From contig NZ_CAJVCE010000005.1 in the NCBI RefSeq assembly GCF_910594985.1, positions 62,001 through 126,000 on the forward strand: a DNA stretch of 64,000 nucleotides, read 5' to 3'. The notes under the pieces are model-generated. The model was not told where the DNA came from. It did no database searches and worked only from the letters and a program-made list of their open reading frames with translations. The position numbers and the translations under genes are program-made. This DNA is from Paenibacillus allorhizosphaerae (lineage in GTDB: Bacteria; Bacillota; Bacilli; Paenibacillales; NBRC-103111). Position 1 is the stretch's first letter. Every line of letters begins with the position of its first letter. Shown here one piece after another: positions 61,103 through 64,000 of this stretch.

Positions 61103-62437
61103 TTACTTATTCCTCGCCTGTTCCGATTGAATATATTTCTCCGCTTTTTCCTGCGCCGTGCGAAGTACGGTGTTCACGTCTTTCTTGTTTAATATCATAT
61201 CGAGCAGCGATTCCCGCAAATATTTATAATTCTCGTTGTCATATTCCGGCGATGGAATCGGCGCTTGCGCCGGCTTTACTTTAAATACGCCATCGAGATT
61301 TTTGCCTTTGTAAATGTCCGTCTTGGATGCAAACTGCTTCTTCATTTCCTCATTGTTCAGTATGGTCAAATTAGTGCCTTTGTTCATCTCGGCTTGCGAC
61401 TCGTCGCTGATCATCGTCAAAATGACGCGATAGGCGGCTTCTTTGTTTTTGGAAGTAGGCGGCACCATGAACGATTGGAACTCGATTTCCCTGCCGAGGC
61501 CCGGCTTGTCGTCAAACACCGGGTGGCCGGCAACGTCCCAGTTAAACCCTTTGCCCTGTTCGTTCAACTGCGGCAGACGGCTTGTAAGAGCGGCGAGCCA
61601 CGTTTGCATCATCGCAAGCTTCTGATCTTTAAGGAAGTAATCGATGCCGTACTGCCACTTGTTGGCTGCGCTGATATAGCCCGGGATGGCATACATCTTC
61701 TGCAGCAGTCCGAATGCTTTGCGGTAACCGTCCGAATCGAAAGCCGGCTTCCCGTTCTTGTCGATCGTACCCAGCGAGTAACCACGGGCAAAGGTTCGTT
61801 CCGAACCCGGGTCCAGTCCAATGTACTGATTGCCGTTATCCAGACGGGTTACCTTTTGCGCAAGATCGATCGTTTGTTCCCACGTCATGCCGTCCTTCGG
61901 ATAAGGAACGCCGAACCGGTCAAAGATGTCTTTGTTGTATACAAGTACTCCGTAGTTAAGCGTATACGGAATACCGTACAGCTCGCCTTTTTTTCCATAC
62001 GTTTTCAATGCATTGATCGCCTGCGGTTCGAATCGGTTCAGGTCGACTCCGTACTTTTTCACAAAATCATTCATATCGCTGCCGACTTCTAGCGGAAGCA
62101 AGCCGCCCATATAAAAGTGCGTCGTTGCGATCAAATCCGGCACTTCGCCGGCTGCGATCATCTGGTTGAGCGTCGTGCCTTTGATGAGCTCGATCGTAAT
62201 GTTCGGGTGCTTCTTCTTTACGGTGCCGAACAGCGCTTCTACGTCAGCCGGCGTATTGATCGCCGCATTGTGGGAGTAAAGCCTGACCGTGACCGGTTCG
62301 GTTATAACAAGATCTTCCGGTTTGCTTGTTCCGGTATCGGCGGCCTTCGGGGGCTCCGTCTTTCCGCATCCGGACACTGCCATTGCAACGGCCAATGCGG
62401 ATACCAACGTGACGCTTAAACGTTTCTTGCTTTTCAT
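61103..62437 (-). CDS. extracellular sugar-binding lipoprotein (ABC transporter family 1)
   Basis: 444 residues from ATG 62437 (GAGGAAAGGT upstream). The lipobox is VSGC, and the family stretch VYNKDIFDRFGVPYPKDGMTW is shared with the lipoproteins at 11854 and 48562. It follows a gene for a phosphodiester glycosidase-type protein by 64 bp in the same direction, so the two may be co-transcribed. No permease is present. Ligand unknown. Confidence 0.9.
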   Translation of the reverse strand: MKSKKRLSVTLVSALAVAMAVSGCGKTEPPKAADTGTSKPEDLVITEPVTVRLYSHNAAINTPADVEALFGTVKKKHPNITIELIKGTTLNQMIAAGEVPDLIATTHFYMGGLLPLEVGSDMNDFVKKYGVDLNRFEPQAINALKTYGKKGELYGIPYTLNYGVLVYNKDIFDRFGVPYPKDGMTWEQTIDLAQKVTRLDNGNQYIGLDPGSERTFARGYSLGTIDKNGKPAFDSDGYRKAFGLLQKMYAIPGYISAANKWQYGIDYFLKDQKLAMMQTWLAALTSRLPQLNEQGKGFNWDVAGHPVFDDKPGLGREIEFQSFMVPPTSKNKEAAYRVILTMISDESQAEMNKGTNLTILNNEEMKKQFASKTDIYKGKNLDGVFKVKPAQAPIPSPEYDNENYKYLRESLLDMILNKKDVNTVLRTAQEKAEKYIQSEQARNK

Positions 62438-62501
62438 ACCTTTCCTCACCCTTTACGTTTAATGATGAATGATTTCATGAAACCACTGCAGTGACGGAGC
62501 C

Positions 62502-64000
62502 TCAGGATGTTGTTTGATGTTTTACCGCAAAGCTCCATGCGGCCGTCGGTACGGCCGAGTTTCCTTGCCGGTCCGCCGCCTCGACGACGACCCGATGCTC
62601 CCCCTCTTCCAGATCGTGTTCCGCTTGGTAGACGATCACCCCCGTTACATAATCAAATTGATGTTGCTTGGCCTCGCCGTCAATCCATAACCGGATTGTG
62701 GACGGTTCAACGCCGCTGCCCGCATCTTGCACGACGACGGAAATGAGCGGAAGGCGTTCGCCAATGTTCGAATCCGGCTCGGGCCTCATCCTGGAAAATA
62801 CGGGCCCTTCGACGTCTTCATTCAAATTCACGTATTCCGCACGAAAATCGTCCAGGTACAGGGTTCCGGCAGATTTGTTCGCGTCGTCAGGCTCCGAGAG
62901 CGAAATATGATGAACGCGGATCGGAAACAACGTATTTTTCGGAATATCGGCATGCACGTACTTCCAACCGATCCAGTCAAGTCCGCCCGCTTCGGTAAAA
63001 TTCAAATACCGCTCATGCCCGGTTGCATCCCTGATTCTTACGCGCAGCCAGTGGCCTGCTCCGTCACCGTACACCCATAAGCCGAAACGGTACGGCTCTC
63101 CCTCGATTTCGCGCCCTTGTTCTCCTTGGGCGTTCAAAATTTCTACGACAGCTCTGGAGCCGCCCGACGTATTCGTGAAATCGTAAGACAACTTCCCGGA
63201 AAACGTACCGAAACGTACCGGCGACGGTCTTGCCGCACGAACCAGTGTTACGGAATGCGGAACGGCGTTCACAAAAGAAACGGTGAGCGTATCGAGCGAT
63301 TCGAAATCGGCGATCATGAGATGCGGCTTGCCTACATGGACGGCGGCTTCCGCCCGAACGTCGCCCCACGCGGCCGTCACAACGCCTTGCGCTACTTCGG
63401 AGAGCGCGTGGAGCACACCGTTTGCGGAGCAGCTGCCTGCCGTTGTCGTCCACGCAAGACGGTCCTGCGACAAGGCGATTTCTTCTCCATCTTCATCGTA
63501 TGCTTTCGCTTGAAAAGCGAAGGTGCCTCCCGGCTCCACAACGGCAGTTGCAGGCTCTATTGAAAGATGATGTATCCGGTCTGTGACCTGTATCTTTTTG
63601 GATTGCTCGCTGCCGCCGCTTCGCACAGTAACCGTTCCTTCCGCCGGTTCGGCTCCGGCCATAAATTCGCCCGATGGTCCGATCGTTCCGATCTTGCCGA
63701 TAAGCGACCACACGAGCTCTCCCGAGGTAATCGGAACGGCATTGTAATACCGGTCATGTCCTTTCGCGGTAAACGAAACGCTGCTTCCCGCCAGCACCCG
63801 CTGAGGCATCCCCGGCCGAATCACGAGCGCTTCCAGCTCCGATAAAGGCGCGGTGGAAACGATGGCCAGCGCATTGCCGACCTCGCGTTCGTACCCGTCC
63901 GAAGGGCGATTCATGAGGCCCGCCCGCTCTTCTCCCGGCAGGCGAACGTAGCATGTCGTGGAACCGCCCCCGTCCAGATTGATCGCATGCTCCATGCCGA
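62502..64000 (-). CDS. phosphodiester glycosidase (NAGPA) family protein, C-terminal part
   Basis: The reading frame is open to the window edge; about 499 codons are seen. The visible N-terminal part, MEHAINLDGGGSTTCYVR, is an internal motif of the NAGPA domain (the DGGGS core), so the protein starts outside. Behind it come a BIG2-type region (VLAGSSVSFTAKGHDRYYN), another BIG-like module, a beta-sandwich resembling a carbohydrate-binding module (SLDTLTVSFVNA to YLDDFRAEYVN) and a final Ig-like module with PEPDSNIGERLP. It probably is a secreted multi-domain enzyme that removes phosphodiester-linked sugars, by family only. It is followed by the binding lipoprotein gene. Confidence 0.83.
   Translation of the reverse strand, partial: GMEHAINLDGGGSTTCYVRLPGEERAGLMNRPSDGYEREVGNALAIVSTAPLSELEALVIRPGMPQRVLAGSSVSFTAKGHDRYYNAVPITSGELVWSLIGKIGTIGPSGEFMAGAEPAEGTVTVRSGGSEQSKKIQVTDRIHHLSIEPATAVVEPGGTFAFQAKAYDEDGEEIALSQDRLAWTTTAGSCSANGVLHALSEVAQGVVTAAWGDVRAEAAVHVGKPHLMIADFESLDTLTVSFVNAVPHSVTLVRAARPSPVRFGTFSGKLSYDFTNTSGGSRAVVEILNAQGEQGREIEGEPYRFGLWVYGDGAGHWLRVRIRDATGHERYLNFTEAGGLDWIGWKYVHADIPKNTLFPIRVHHISLSEPDDANKSAGTLYLDDFRAEYVNLNEDVEGPVFSRMRPEPDSNIGERLPLISVVVQDAGSGVEPSTIRLWIDGEAKQHQFDYVTGVIVYQAEHDLEEGEHRVVVEAADRQGNSAVPTAAWSFAVKHQTTS

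Noticed and set aside
1-64000. tRNA, rRNA, transposase, integrase or toxin-antitoxin genes
   Set aside because: Reviewed both strands; none of the expected sequence signatures was recognised. The RHH protein alone, with a clamp as partner, is not a toxin-antitoxin pair.

Overview
The window comes from a spore-forming, monoderm Firmicute that looks like a member of the Paenibacillaceae (Paenibacillus/Cohnella-type). Evidence: moderate GC content, AGGAGG-type ribosome binding sites with frequent TTG and GTG starts, spoVA and ger spore genes, SLH-anchored surface proteins, many carbohydrate-uptake lipoproteins with AraC-type control, S-box and c-di-AMP riboswitches, and the aroE-yqeH-yqeG gene order typical of Bacillales. 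No rRNA, tRNA, phage, IS element or CRISPR array was seen.

Layout. 1-2.0 kb: 5' part of aroE, then yqeH and yqeG (all minus). 2.0-6.5 kb: MoxR ATPase / DUF58 / transglutaminase cluster with overlapping starts and stops. 6.7-10.1 kb: a spoVA-type locus (DUF421, SpoVAC, SpoVAD, SpoVAE) facing a divergent DUF1657 gene, plus a 25-codon hydrophobic peptide gene. 10.2-13.2 kb: uronate isomerase-like protein and a sugar-binding lipoprotein. 13.3-21.4 kb: RCC1-repeat/SLH surface protein, then an RND pump and its membrane fusion protein. 21.6-21.9 kb: a candidate structured RNA ending in a terminator. 21.9-29.7 kb: L,D-transpeptidase, SGNH hydrolase, MmcQ/YjbR, YdjM-like protein, GH26-like glycosidase, glycerophosphodiesterase, sugar isomerase, and a LysM-CAP protein behind a c-di-AMP riboswitch. 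29.8-34.4 kb: metNIQ behind an S-box leader, and an amino-acid permease. 35.0-37.6 kb: a secreted protein of ten Ig-like (BIG2) repeats. 37.7-43.0 kb: a five-gene germinant-receptor operon (A-B-C-D-B'). 43.2-48.3 kb: formylglycine-generating enzyme, split chromate transporter, SGNH hydrolase, MATE pump. 48.5-54.8 kb: sugar-binding lipoprotein, divergent AraC regulator, heterodimeric ABC exporter. 54.9-59.3 kb: DUF1836 regulator with two small genes lacking ordinary start codons, a CorC-type protein, and a ribbon-helix-helix protein followed by a second, divergent DnaN. 59.4-60.9 kb: an AT-rich HxlR/NmrA pair. 61-64 kb: a third sugar-binding lipoprotein and the C-terminal part of a phosphodiester glycosidase protein.

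How the genes fit together. Three themes recur: spore formation and germination (spoVA locus, ger operon), cell envelope and surface (L,D-transpeptidase, LysM-CAP under c-di-AMP control, SLH-RCC1 and BIG2 proteins), and scavenging of plant-type carbohydrate (three lipoproteins without local permeases, GH26-like enzyme, SGNH esterases, uronate isomerase, AraC regulator). Several starts were moved from the longest open frame to the codon that has a Shine-Dalgarno sequence. The least explained items are the structured RNA at 21.6-21.9 kb, the two hidden small genes downstream of the DUF1836 gene, the second DnaN with its RHH partner, and the five-gene ger operon with two B subunits.
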